From Beroe forskalii (lineage: Eukaryota; Ctenophora; Nuda; Beroida; Beroidae), in NCBI GenBank assembly GCA_011033025.1, contig WFMF01000470.1:1-64000 (forward strand): DNA of 64,000 nt, read 5' to 3'. Below the pieces are notes generated by a model, which was not told where the DNA came from, ran no database searches, and saw only the letters and a list, made by a program, of their open reading frames with translations. Shown in pieces: positions 54,001 to 64,000 of the stretch. The number at the start of each line of letters is the position of its first letter. The stretch's first letter is position 1. Made by a program: the position numbers and the translations under genes.

Positions 54001-54861
54001 ATTATGCTTTAGCATTTCGTTTAAACTATATCTTAATATATCATGGGTATGAAATATATCACTGATCCAATATACCACGGACTTGTATACTGTTCATGAT
54101 ATCACGTTAAATAATATCACGGGTCAAATATTCACTGGAATATATCACTTACTAGAGTACCTAAAATATTCATGGACAAATAATTTAATGCTTTTCATAG
54201 CTTTAGAAACAAGTCCTCAGTTGAGATTTCAATGGTCAATGTAACCCTGCAGAGTAATTAATACCTTGTACTAAGAATCTGCTGAATGACTAAAATGCCA
54301 TGGTAATTTCAACAAATTGACTGAATGGTGACAAAGTGATTACTTACTACAAATGGTATGTATAATATTAATAAGTACAATCCTTTAATAATTTGCATCG
54401 ATAGTCACTTACTGATATAACATTAAACATGATATGCACAAGTCTAGATGTTCTCCGTAGCATTTTGAAATCATTTTATGTGAAACACATTTGATTTTTA
54501 GAAAAATACACTGGTTTCTAATGATCCCTATAATGTATACTAGGATAATTGATGACAGTTGTTTAAAGATATCCACCTGTTATGTATCTTGCTTTATAAC
54601 AAGATATAAAGTAGATATTAAAATTATTGACATCAATGGTCCCGGAGAATCATTTCAAAATCAAAGCTAGGTACATAAAAATTATACTGTAATTAGAAAT
54701 TTAATATCCTTTATAATATATAATGATCATTTTTAATAGATACGTAATGGTTCTGTTTCCCTAGGTATATGATATCACTGGAATAAAGATATATTCTGTA
54801 AAATTGATAGAAATGTAGTATAAATAATATGGTAGCAAATAAGTGGTACTAATATTACTGG
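54001..54861. other. AT-rich non-coding stretch
   Basis: No gene seen. Degenerate ATATATCACTG / ATATCACGGG motifs around 54045-54150 look like diverged relatives of the array that follows. Confidence 0.4.
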
Positions 54862-55050
54862 GTACTAAATGATATCACTTGGTAAATGATACATGGTATA
54901 AAAGATATCACTGGGTACTGAAATGATATCACTGGGTACTAAAATGATATCACCCGCGGGTACTAAAATGATATCACTGGGCAATAAAATGATATCACTG
55001 GGTACTAGAATGATATCACTGGGTAATAAAATGATATCACTGGGTAATAA
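54862..55050. repeat. 21-bp minisatellite with GATATC core
   Basis: About eight units close to ATGATATCACTGGGTACTAAA in tandem, with occasional CAATAAA or TAATAAA endings. Each unit contains GATATC. Open frames through it on the minus strand are repeat by-products. Confidence 0.85.
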
Positions 55051-55984
55051 AAATAACGTTGGCTGAATGTGGCTTTTCATAGCTCTTTTGTAGAAACCCA
55101 GTCCTATCAAGTTCGGGTCACGTGACTTTTGAAAAATGGTGTCCAATCGGTAACTCCTGCAGAAGATATACACCAACAGCCATTACGGCTTTGGGTACTT
55201 TCAGCACATCATTGCTGGAGATGACCTGGCAATAATGGCCATTGGTCTACATTTTCTGCAGGAGCCACCAATTGACTGGAAATGTTGGACAAAAGTTGAC
55301 TTTATACCTTCAACCAAAGAAAAATATTTGGTTGTAGTTGTCAGTCAATTAGATTCAAACGAACAGAAATTATCACAAATGACTCTCATAAAACTTATAT
55401 TTTCTGCAGTCGGAATAGCCACACTTACCTCGATAGGTATTAACACTGATACGTAACACTGATATGCATCAGAATGTGCTCAGGGTACTTTGGCTTTCTC
55501 CGATTAGCATTTTTGTTGAAATATTCAATCTTTTATGGTGAGAAAGCACAATTTGATGTGGTTTAGACAGTTTACAAAATACAATGAGTTTCATCATAGA
55601 TGCCCTTTATTGAGGTTTAGTAATGACATAAGGATAATTTGTATTGTAACAAGTTTGGTTTGAGCAGGTTCGAAGCTCAGCACCTGGCGTTCTTGACAAC
55701 TTGATATAACCGAGTTACATGTATAAAGTGACATCTTTCTAAGAGGAATTTAGTTTGCACATCCATGGTCACCTGAGCAGTGCATTATTCAAAAGTCAAA
55801 GCTTGGCAGGTACATTTTTCAAAAATTCAAAATTTCCGTGAAGTTTCAGAAATGAATTCATCATAAAAACCCTTTATAAACATATAGTAATGACGTCAAT
55901 GTCTACTTAAAGTAGATGACGTAATAATTCCCGCGTTTTGACCTGCCCTCGGGCGGGGTATGGGGGTCACGATCATATTTGACA
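55051..55984. other. no supported gene
   Basis: A 73-codon plus frame at 55235-55456 has no recognisable motif and no splice context I trust. A CACGTG box lies at 55118 and a CRE-like ATGACGTCA at about 55891. Confidence 0.35.
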
Positions 55985-56095
55985 GTCATGTGATTGGAAA
56001 AAAGTCACGTGACCTTGATTGGGGGCTGCTAATAGTAAATGTGGGTCACGTGATCAAAATCAGGGGCTAGGAATGGTTAATGTGTGTCACGTGAT
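55985..56095. promoter_or_regulatory. cluster of CACGTG / CATGTG boxes
   Basis: GTCATGTGATTGG, AGTCACGTGACC, GGTCACGTGATC and TGTCACGTGATC lie within 105 bases, two of them in related GTGGGTCACGTGATCAA contexts, suggesting local duplication of a bHLH-zip-type site. Confidence 0.4.
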
Positions 56096-56345
56096 CAATA
56101 TGCTAATTATGCACATAAATGTGCGTCATTAAGCCACTTGGTGAGGTATATTCACCGGTTTATATTTTCTGCCTTATCTACATTAAAGGTGCATGGGCAT
56201 ACCACAAACATAACTACAAAATACTTAATACTACATATCTTATATCGTATTTCTGCTCTTACGTACCTACATGGGTACCTACCAACGTTGTAAGTATATC
56301 GTTTGGTTGGGTACTGATCCCATAAAACCGGTCAGCGGAGTGAAA

Positions 56346-56495
56346 AACGCCGGTATGTAGAGATCTTCATCTTCACTAGATTAACGCCGGTATGTAGAGA
56401 TCTTCATCTTCACTAGATTAACGCCGGTATGTAGAGATCTTCATCTTCACTAGATTAACGCCGGTATGTAGAGATCTTCATCTTCACTAGATTAA
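56346..56495 (+). repeat. four perfect 37-bp tandem units
   Basis: AACGCCGGTATGTAGAGATC plus TTCATCTTCACTAGATT repeats four times with no visible mismatch. Each unit carries CGGTATGT, which resembles a 5' splice site, but no exon is evident. Confidence 0.9.
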
Positions 56496-56959
56496 CGTAG
56501 AGGTCCATAACTACTCCTGAACAATTCAACAAATCATTTAGTCTCATCATACATTATGAAATCAGGAAGTCATCAGGCAAATAACTGGTCGATTCTATCA
56601 TTATCATAGACTAGTAAATCTCTGATGGCATAAACCGCAAAATGTTGGTATCGTCATTGCAATTTGCAACAAGGGTGCTAAGAAAATATACGAGAGAATA
56701 TAGGTAATTGTAAAACGGTTAAACCTGGCCAGGATGGTGCTGAAAATCACACCAAGTAAAGCAGCTCCTTCATGACACAAACTATAATGCCGCTGCTTCT
56801 GAGCCGAGCAGCTGCAGTTTTGGCGGGAATGAAACAGCAACAACTTCGTTGGTATATACTACTTATCATGCAATTTTCAGTAAACGACCATTTAAAGGTC
56901 AATTAGCTATTTGGTCACTCGCAAATAATTCTAACTTGGTGTACCTTTCTAAGCAAAAG
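56496..56959. other. no supported gene
   Basis: AT-rich. A 79-codon minus frame at 56604-56843 has no recognisable motif. Confidence 0.35.
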
Positions 56960-57239
56960 TTCCGGTTTTGGCCAAAAAGTGGCAATTTTTAAGTGCAATC
57001 ATGTGTTGCTCCCTTATACCCAGCAACGAAATTTTTGCCTTGCGCGCGCAAAGTTATTTCTAGGCAACTAGAAATTTACTAGGCAACTAGAAATTTACGG
57101 CATGTATTACATGCCGTAGTTGCCTAGAAATAACTTTGCGCGCGCAAGGCAAAAATTTCGTTGCTGGGTATAACTATAAGGGAGCAACTAGGGGGTGAAC
57201 GGGAAATCCTAAACATGCTCTAATCTGCCCAAAACCGGT
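56960..57239. mobile_element. nested foldback element (MITE-like)
   Basis: The outer inverted ends are CCGGTTTTGG (about 56962) and CCAAAACCGG (about 57229). The inner foldback runs 57005-57189 with ends GTTGCTCCCTTATA and TATAAGGGAGCAAC and long arms containing GCAACGAAATTTTTGCCTTG and GCGCGCAAAGTTATTTCTAG. The right arm has an extra ACTA near its end. The centre is a third palindrome, GGCATGTATTACATGCC. No coding capacity. Confidence 0.75.
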
Positions 57240-59530
57240 TGATATCTACTATGTATAATGTCTGCTGCCGGAAAATAAAAAATTTGGGCAAATTTTTTTC
57301 GCCCGATCACGTGGTTAGGTCACGTGACTTTTTCGCCAGTGCGCGCGCAGTGAAATTTTGTACGCAGCATCTTGTCTCGATCATTTTCTCTACTTGTATA
57401 ATCGAGCGCTATTTACGTAGCTGCCTTCTGATTGGCTGCTTCGATTGTGCGAAGGGACCAGAAACGCGTTATTGATGTGGTAACACTTACTCCTAGTGAT
57501 ATGTTTCCTATGGCTATGTTGAGCTGCGAAAATGATTGATGACCCTGTAATCTTGATCTGTGTTGAGAAAACACACTTCGTATAAAACCAACAATAACTG
57601 CTCGGATATTATTTTCATTTTTCCGTATTAATTTATTATTAACTCATTAAGAAGCTTTTAGCAACTTTAAAGTCTTCCCGGTTCAATAAATTTCGGTTTT
57701 AGATTCCTTTGGTTGTCTTTTCGTCTCATTGAGTTTTGTTAGACTGTTTGTTTAGCTGTGCCATACCATAAAATTTTTAAGAGCGTTTTTATATTTTATA
57801 GTGAATAGTCATATTTTCCCCTTGGCTAATTTAGAGGAACGGACCTTTGACCAACGACAATTCACCTGAACACAACACCTTTATCTTATAGAGTTATAGG
57901 GTCTGCAGGGTACGGTTAGGGTCAATTGGTAAGATCAAGAGTCAAAGCTTTGTGTTACTGTTACTCTGTTATGGTTAGGGTCCTGGGTCAAGAGATTAAC
58001 TGGTAAGTGCTGTGAAGTGAATTGTCGGGTGAAATGTCGGCCCCTAATTTATATTCATTACCAATTTTATAAAATATTCATAATCCCATCTGCTCATTAT
58101 TAGGCACTGCATGTTCGACTCAGATATAGCAGATAAGATCTGGGGAAGTGATATGGGACCTGATTGAAAATGACTCACTGACTCAGTGACGTTTAGTCTA
58201 GCTGACGGCTCATCTGTAGCCCTGTAGCACTAATAGCGAGGTAACTGTGTATTTTGTTAAACTATATATATAATGATCTGAAGACTGAAATATCCTAACT
58301 TCCTAAGATCATCTGGTTAGATTTAGTGGTAGGATGTCATTGACCAATTATGCAAAATAATATGTTTATTAATCACGCTAATCCAAAATTAATTTTTCAG
58401 ATATCAAAGATCTTTCGGTATCCGTCGAATGACGAGGGGAGGCTGATTGATGTTCTAAAATTCTGAATGAATTAGCTTATTTGCAGGTACAGCTATACAT
58501 ACTTTCGTTAATTTGTCTCTTAACGCAGCATATTATTCATCACTCTCTGATCACTACTTCACTATAAGTCACTCACTTGCAAATCATCCACCCACTCACT
58601 GATATGATCATGTTCTCACATACTCTGTCAATGACTCACTCATTCAACCATTGCTAACTTACCATGATCAGTTACTGATCAATCACGTTCTATACCTTTG
58701 ACCCGATAACTCACTTCGTCCTTCATTGATCACTTGCTTGATCAACGTTCGTCCATGTAAAGCCAAATATTTTCACAGGCACTATTTTTCTTTAAAGACG
58801 GATTAATTTCATGGTTTTAATTTTCACGCATTACAAAAAATCCCCAAACATGAACCATGGTGCTTTTGTGGCCATTAATCATTTCCGCTAATTGCTGCCA
58901 AACTTGAGAACTCTCTTTACAAATTGGCAATAGCCCGGTAATGAGCTGTCTTGTTCATGATCTTCATCTATGTTAACATAAGTGTGTCTGTGTGTCACAC
59001 AATTAAACAGCCTGTCATTCGTTAACGATCCTGATTAGGACACGTTCAAAAATAACTGCTGTGAAATTCTTTTTTTGGTTCTGTGCGTTTTAAAGGCCTA
59101 AGATGAAGAATAAATTGGTGGAAGGAAAGTTTTTTTGTAGGATGAAACTTTATATTTCATGATCCTGAAATCACGAATATTTTATCTCAATCAGATCCTG
59201 AGATATGATGCTTTAAAGTGAAATGATACAGAAATCAACAAAAACCATTTCTAGAATTGATACTACATGCCATAGAAACTTAACCAATCAATGAAATTGT
59301 CTGAAAATTAAGGAGGATGGGTGACCCCAATTATATACCCATACCAATCGAAATTTTTGGTCTGGGGTTAAAGATGATACAATAGTCACAGTTTTTGTTT
59401 TGAAATTTACTGAATTTCACCATGTGATTTAGGTATCTTAAATCTATTTTCGAGCACTTCTTGGTCTAATGGAAATATTTGACTACTATTAAACATATTT
59501 AAGTAATGTGGATATCTTTTTCAATCAAAA
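57240..59530. other. non-coding stretch
   Basis: No gene supported. A pair of CACGTG boxes lies at about 57307 and 57319. Near 57890-57990 are two copies of GGTTAGGGTC. Repeated CACTCA-type words at 58540-58740 are low complexity. A truncated transposase begins at the right edge. Confidence 0.4.
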
Positions 59531-60232
59531 TTGATACAAAGGTCTGACAGAGAGGCAGAGAGGAGGCCTGGAGTTACTGCCTGTAAGAGGTTACGAGGAC
59601 TGAAGAGCGTAATACACAAGATTTGGTTCAGTGACGAATCATGGTTCCACAGTGATGGTATAGCCCAGAAGAAGAATCAGTTTTTCTGGGCATTGAACAA
59701 GGATGCCGTGAGGCCCATAGAAAGTCAGCTGACACCTATTAAAGTCATGGTTTGGGGTGCTGTAAGCTCCAAAGGCCTCATTGGTCCTTACTTTTTCCAC
59801 GAAAATGGTTCCCAAATCAGGGTAAATCAAGATACTTACTGTGTCTGTGTGTCTTGGTTTGTTCGCCAGCTGAAGCAGAAAAAGATGCTGAAGTCGTCAT
59901 GGTTCATGCAAGATGGCGCAACGCCTCACACTGCCCTCAAAAGTCGGGAACTTATTGACAGGCATTTCCCAAGAAGAGCAGTGGGGAAGCATTTCCCCGT
60001 GTCATGGCCTCCCTACTCCCCAGATCTGACTCCCGCCGATTTCTGGCTATGGCCCACACTCAAGAGGATCATCTTCAACGGAAGACAGGAGCCGTTTACC
60101 TCCATCAGTTCTCTGAAGCGAGCCATAACGTGGGGATTCAAGAAGCTACGAAGGGGGAATTTCGCTCATTTGACATCTGCAGTTGAGAGGCGCTGGACAA
60201 GATGTATTGACAACAATGGTCATAGGGGTTGA
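59531..60232 (+). mobile_element. Tc1/mariner-type transposase, 5'-truncated (DD41D spacing)
   Basis: An open frame of 233 codons covers the catalytic core: WFSDESWF (first Asp), MQDGATPHTA (second Asp) and PPYSPDLTPADFWLW (third Asp). I count 41 residues between the second and third Asp, which fits the group described as DD41D rather than mariner DD34D or Tc1 DD34E. The N-terminal paired helix-turn-helix part (about 100 residues) is missing; upstream DNA shows no match. I did not find terminal inverted repeats. The open core suggests recent loss of activity or partial capture. Confidence 0.85.
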
Positions 60233-61193
60233 TTTTCTATAGTTCATCTTTTTGCTCTGTAATGACGTGTTTTATTTGTCCAAAAATTGATATTATCTAG
60301 GGTAACTAGCGAATTGAAATTTACGAACTTAAACGGGACATAGTATACATATGAAATGACCTTGCATAGCTACGTTATCTATGAATGCACTTTGCACATT
60401 GTCATATATTGGTTCAATTTATGTTACCTTTCTAACCCTGAGATATGCACGGTCCAAACTACAGCACTTCTGTACTGTAGTTTGTAGATTAAAATACATG
60501 TAGCCTGTACGCGCTTTTGTAATATTAATAATAATACCAATTATTACTTAGTAGTGAAAATTATAATCGCATTTGAGTAATTCAATAAGAAATTTTGTAA
60601 CTTGAATCTTGATGATAAAATTTGAAGAATAATTTGGAACGGGAACCAAACAGTGAACCCGATGCAAGAGATTATTGTTGTGAAGTTGTGAGAGATTATT
60701 TTAATCTACAAAAAAAGTACAAAGTTTCAGTGATTCGGACAACTCATGTCTCTGTGTTTTTGAGTAATTTAATATCAAAACGCAGCATTCAATTATAAAC
60801 TTGGTGCAGAGGTGCTCACATGAGTACATGTGCACTGCAGTGCAAGTGTATTAGTGAGTGCCCACTGTTTGGTACAACAGTGTTCTATAACGCTGCCATT
60901 GTGTACAATGAAATCTGTGGTTGATGAAAAAGAGCACCATGTCACTTATGGTCACGGTTCAACACAATGCAATACATCGGTTGGCATTCGTTTGTGTGAA
61001 AATAGTGGGACCAAAGTAAGAATAATGTATTATGTCTGCTACGGTTTAGGAGGTACAAAGTGGAGAGTTGTATGCATCAGAGAGGATTAGAACGCCACTG
61101 TTATTATATTTTAAAATCATAGAAACCCAAACAGCAAGGACACTGTGCACTACAAACTTATAACTTTATAAACTACACTTATCTAGTACTCAC
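60233..61193. other. no supported gene between transposase and carboxypeptidase-like gene
   Basis: A plus frame of 86 codons at 60830-61090 has several cysteines but no family I recognise. On the minus strand this should hold intron and later exons of the carboxypeptidase-like gene, since its second exon ends in phase 1; I could not identify them. Confidence 0.35.
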
Positions 61194-62564
61194 CATATGA
61201 TATCTCAATGTCGTAAGTTTGAGGAGAAAGTGGAATCCAGAAGTAACCCCCATCTCTGGAGTAAGTGGTGTGTTTGACTCCTTGACTCTCGACAGCAGTG
61301 ACACTAGCCCCCACCACGCCAGTACCATCAGGTGTCACGACCTGGCCATGCAGGCCCTTGTCTGCTGCACTAATCAGCTCCAGTAACACGTCCTTATTCT
61401 CACTGTACGCATCAGTGGAGGCGTCCCTTGAACAGGAGATATCCAGGTGGAAAGTGAGGATGCTGTACTTCAGATATATGTAGTCCTCGAGAGAGCCCCC
61501 GGCATCAGAGGGCGCTACCTTGGATCCTTGCCCCACACCCACACTGCACCCTGAGCTAGCTAAGCCGGGGTTGCGAGCCCACGCTGCCTTGCTGGTTTCA
61601 CGGTGAACCTTGTCATCGATGATTCCTTCATGTTTGTCGAGAGTGTGGTAAAGGGGAAAAGTTAGTCCAGTTTGGTTGTCACCGATGATGATCACCGCTT
61701 GGAACTGTTCTTTCTCAAGGAAATCAATTATGGAGTTTACTTCTGGCTCATTTTTAGTTTTATCGTAATCACTGTTAGATCTTAAGTTCGGAAACGCATG
61801 GTTGAGATCGATATCATTAGCATTTTCGTTAGCATTCGTTGGGTTTACAAATGCTGTCGCTAAACCATCAACATTCAAAGTAGGAACAACATGGACATTG
61901 ACTTTTGATAACGTAGGATTTAAATTCTTCTGAATCAGAGCATCGTTAATGAAGCTCATGCAAAAGTTAACAGTGGTCAATGAGTTGCCAGCAACGTTAC
62001 AAATAATGCCAACACGGGGCTTTGATGAGTCACTTTCTGATACTGTCACATGGTTGATTGGCACACCACCCGCTGATTGACCGATCTGTGTAGCATTATA
62101 GGAAGTGCTGATGTCTGAAAAACTTTTCAAGGATACTATCTGAACTGCAGACAGAGCAGCTGATACAATCTGAAATGTATATGATTGGTTTCAACTTCAA
62201 ACTTTCAAAGAGTTTCTTGAAAAGTTGGAAATACCATTGTATGATTTACTATAACCATCAAGACATCATGAAATATCAAATATCCATACATCTATTTGGA
62301 AATGGGTTAAAATCATAGATATTAAATTTTGACTGGTTAATAATGAAATTTTTATGAATTTGGCAAAGGAATATTTCACAGTCTATGCTAATTCTGGTCA
62401 CTGTTGGTGGAACCAATGACTCAAAAATAGTGAAATTGATTTCTAGTTACATAAGCAAATAAGGGGCACTAAGGTAGCCACATTGATGGAAGAACTGATG
62501 CATTGAAAATTTATTAATTAGTTTGTAACTTTACCTGTAATATGAATAATAATATGATCATCAT
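61194..62564 (-). CDS. secreted carboxypeptidase D/M14B-like pseudoenzyme (two 5' exons)
   Basis: Exon 1 is 62564-62535 (MMIILLFILQ) and exon 2 is 62169-61194, joined GT-AG in phase 0. Together they give a signal peptide (MMIILLFILQIVSAALSA). The body follows the M14B layout: VHVVPTLNVDG matches the xxLLPSxNPDG strand, and NDIDLNHAFPNL matches GVDLNRNFPD. A transthyretin-like domain closes exon 2 (GLHGQVVTPDGTGVVGASVT ... GGYFWIPL). The zinc and catalytic residues are gone: the HGNE position reads AGNS, the LHGG position reads IGDN, and the ELxxG glutamate position reads FHLDIS. So peptidase activity is unlikely, as in the third domain of carboxypeptidase D or in AEBP1/CPX proteins; a binding role is inferred. 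Exon 2 ends with TATG|GTGAGT in phase 1, so later exons are expected but were not found. Confidence 0.8.
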
Positions 62565-63387
62565 TTAGAACTGCTGAGTATTTCTGGAAAGAAGGAGCAT
62601 GTTGTTATGACAGGCTGGAGGTGGCCCCCTGCATCCTCAACAGGAATGGAGCATTAAATAAATGATTTAAGAGGAAATTTATTTATATTCAAGAGTAATT
62701 ATCAATTATCTCGTCTTTATAAACATTGCATATGATATTTGGTCATATAATATCTTGCATCACAAGACCTAAATATAATTGTAGCATTCGTGATTTGAGT
62801 GATTTGGAAAGAATTACCTGCACAATTTCAATCATCAAACTGATGCGCATTCAACCCCAAGGATTTTAAATTTTTAACTTTCAGTGCAGTAACTACTCAG
62901 TTTCATTATCTAATCACATTAAAATTAATGCAGAAAATTATAAAACAATTTTCTCAGAAATACAAGTCACAGGATCATGATTTGGAGCATAAAGAAGATC
63001 AACATATAAAAGTTTACAAAATCTCAGTACAATTATAGCATTATGCAATGATGCATTACCTTAATTAACCAATCAAGAAATCAATCAATAAATTAATTAA
63101 AAACCTACTTCTCAAAATTACATCACATACAGAACAAAATTATAAAAAATTAAAGTAACCCATTTTAAGATTAAAGGTATTTAAAGATAAACCATGAACT
63201 GAAAAAATATAAATCACAACAAAAATTGATCAACTGTCATTGACATTAGCAATTAAAATCAGCACCATATCACAAAACATTGTAAGTTAAATATACAATG
63301 TCTTAATTTTATACAAAGTACATAATATATTTTAATTATACATAGTTTAAAAAATGACATGTAAAAAATTTAGGTATCTCACATTGA
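62565..63387. other. intergenic AT-rich stretch
   Basis: Lies between two minus-strand genes. It should contain the promoter and 5' UTR of the carboxypeptidase-like gene and the 3' UTR of the GH65 gene. No gene seen. Confidence 0.4.
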
Positions 63388-64000
63388 TTAGCCCATGTGA
63401 ATCCAATATTTTCCATACTCTAAAGTGAGGGTTTTGTTTGTAGGTAGAGCCCACTTCCCACTTCCATTTTCAATATACCACATTTCATAAGCACTCTCAG
63501 ATGTTCTACAAATCTCAAATGTATCTTTTGAAACAACAACATTAAATCTTTGTGAGTAATAGAATATGCCAGTATATTTAGCATAAGAACAGTCAGGAAG
63601 CAAATTAGGGCATATAAGAAGACCATCTTGAAGAACACGAAGACCAAGGTAACCACTGAGGAGGCTCTGGAGAAAACCACCAACAGCAGTAAGAAAATTC
63701 GAAACTCCACCTCCTGGATATTCATTCCATATCCTGAAAGGAGTTCCTACATTTTTTAGTTGAATTTTGAAAAGCTCTTCAGCTAAGTCAGTATTTCCAA
63801 GCTCCAACATTCCAATACTGTACATACTATATGTCATGCCTGGACCTCTACTTGTACACTTTTCATATTCAATTATGTCATTTTTCCTGACATCATCATC
63901 CATTTCAACACCAAGAGGATAACCAAGTAATACTACAGAAGCCTGTTTTATTGGTGTGCCTTGTACATATCCATCAAACTCTGGGTGATATCGAAGATCC
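63388..64000 (-). CDS. PGGHG: PGGHG-like glucosidase (GH65 family), last exon, partial
   Basis: The coding sequence enters from the right edge and ends with TAA at 63390-63388; about 203 residues are seen. HPEFDGY, IKQASVVLLGYPLG, GPGMTYSMYSIGMLELG, NFLTAVGGFLQSLLSGYLGL and TGIFYYSQRFNVVVS follow, in order, the C-terminal part of animal protein-glucosylgalactosylhydroxylysine glucosidase (ATHL1/PGGHG, about 740 residues). That enzyme removes glucose from the disaccharide on hydroxylysine of collagen. The GH65 catalytic acid lies upstream, outside the window. It is transcribed in the same direction as the carboxypeptidase-like gene. An alternative would be another GH65 member such as an acid trehalase, but the wording fits PGGHG better. 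Confidence 0.85.
   Translation of the reverse strand, partial: DLRYHPEFDGYVQGTPIKQASVVLLGYPLGVEMDDDVRKNDIIEYEKCTSRGPGMTYSMYSIGMLELGNTDLAEELFKIQLKNVGTPFRIWNEYPGGGVSNFLTAVGGFLQSLLSGYLGLRVLQDGLLICPNLLPDCSYAKYTGIFYYSQRFNVVVSKDTFEICRTSESAYEMWYIENGSGKWALPTNKTLTLEYGKYWIHMG

Noticed and set aside
55660-55700. tRNA gene suggested by a GGTTCGAAGCT B-box-like word
   Set aside because: No matching A box, acceptor stem or anticodon arm could be folded around it.
60830-61090. 86-codon cysteine-containing plus frame
   Set aside because: No recognisable family, splice sites or promoter; antisense to where carboxypeptidase-like exons may lie.

Overview
The window looks like nuclear DNA of an early-branching animal (sponge, cnidarian, placozoan or similar; the lineage cannot be fixed from sequence alone). 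It is AT-rich. It carries intron-rich genes with ordinary GT-AG splice sites and intact phases, a SIX homeobox gene, a collagen-glucoside hydrolase (GH65, PGGHG type), a carboxypeptidase D-like protein, a BTB protein, LINE and Tc1/mariner remnants, and very many minisatellites. Exon structures were read by eye from splice signals and reading phase, so they are predictions.

Layout. 0-5.4 kb: repeats, including a 1.5 kb minisatellite that reverses orientation midway. 5.5-9.2 kb, minus: five exons of a divergent homeodomain gene. 9.2-21.3 kb: long non-coding stretch with CRE-like and CACGTG motifs and a promoter-like patch at 10.4-10.8 kb. 21.3-23.5 kb, minus: five exons giving a PB1 domain and a possible C2H2-like zinc finger. 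The two minus-strand exon sets join in phase into one predicted 523-residue PB1-finger-homeodomain protein, an architecture I do not know. 24-27.8 kb: non-coding plus a LINE fragment.

27.8-51.6 kb is organised around a large inverted repeat (arms about 27.77-32.39 and 47.28-51.57 kb). A plus-strand gene of 12 predicted exons (792 residues, unrecognised, with a conserved beta-rich C2-like half) runs from 30.07 to 46.68 kb. Its exons 1-6 lie in the left arm and are copied, inverted and with intact splice sites, in the right arm. A SIX homeobox gene sits in intron 7 on the same strand. A BTB-domain gene sits in intron 11 on the opposite strand. Mobile insertions present in one arm and absent from the other give empty and filled sites.

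51.6-64 kb: a degraded LINE, a homopolymer-rich stretch, foldback elements, a 5'-truncated Tc1/mariner transposase, then, on minus, a secreted carboxypeptidase-like pseudoenzyme and the last exon of a PGGHG-like gene.

The most striking pattern is that several tandem arrays abut exons and contain copies of the adjoining splice site or branch-point region: before exon 5, on both sides of exon 8, before exon 9, before exon 12, and before the SIX coding exon. Some of them also copy a few exon bases; the SIX array even copies the start codon.
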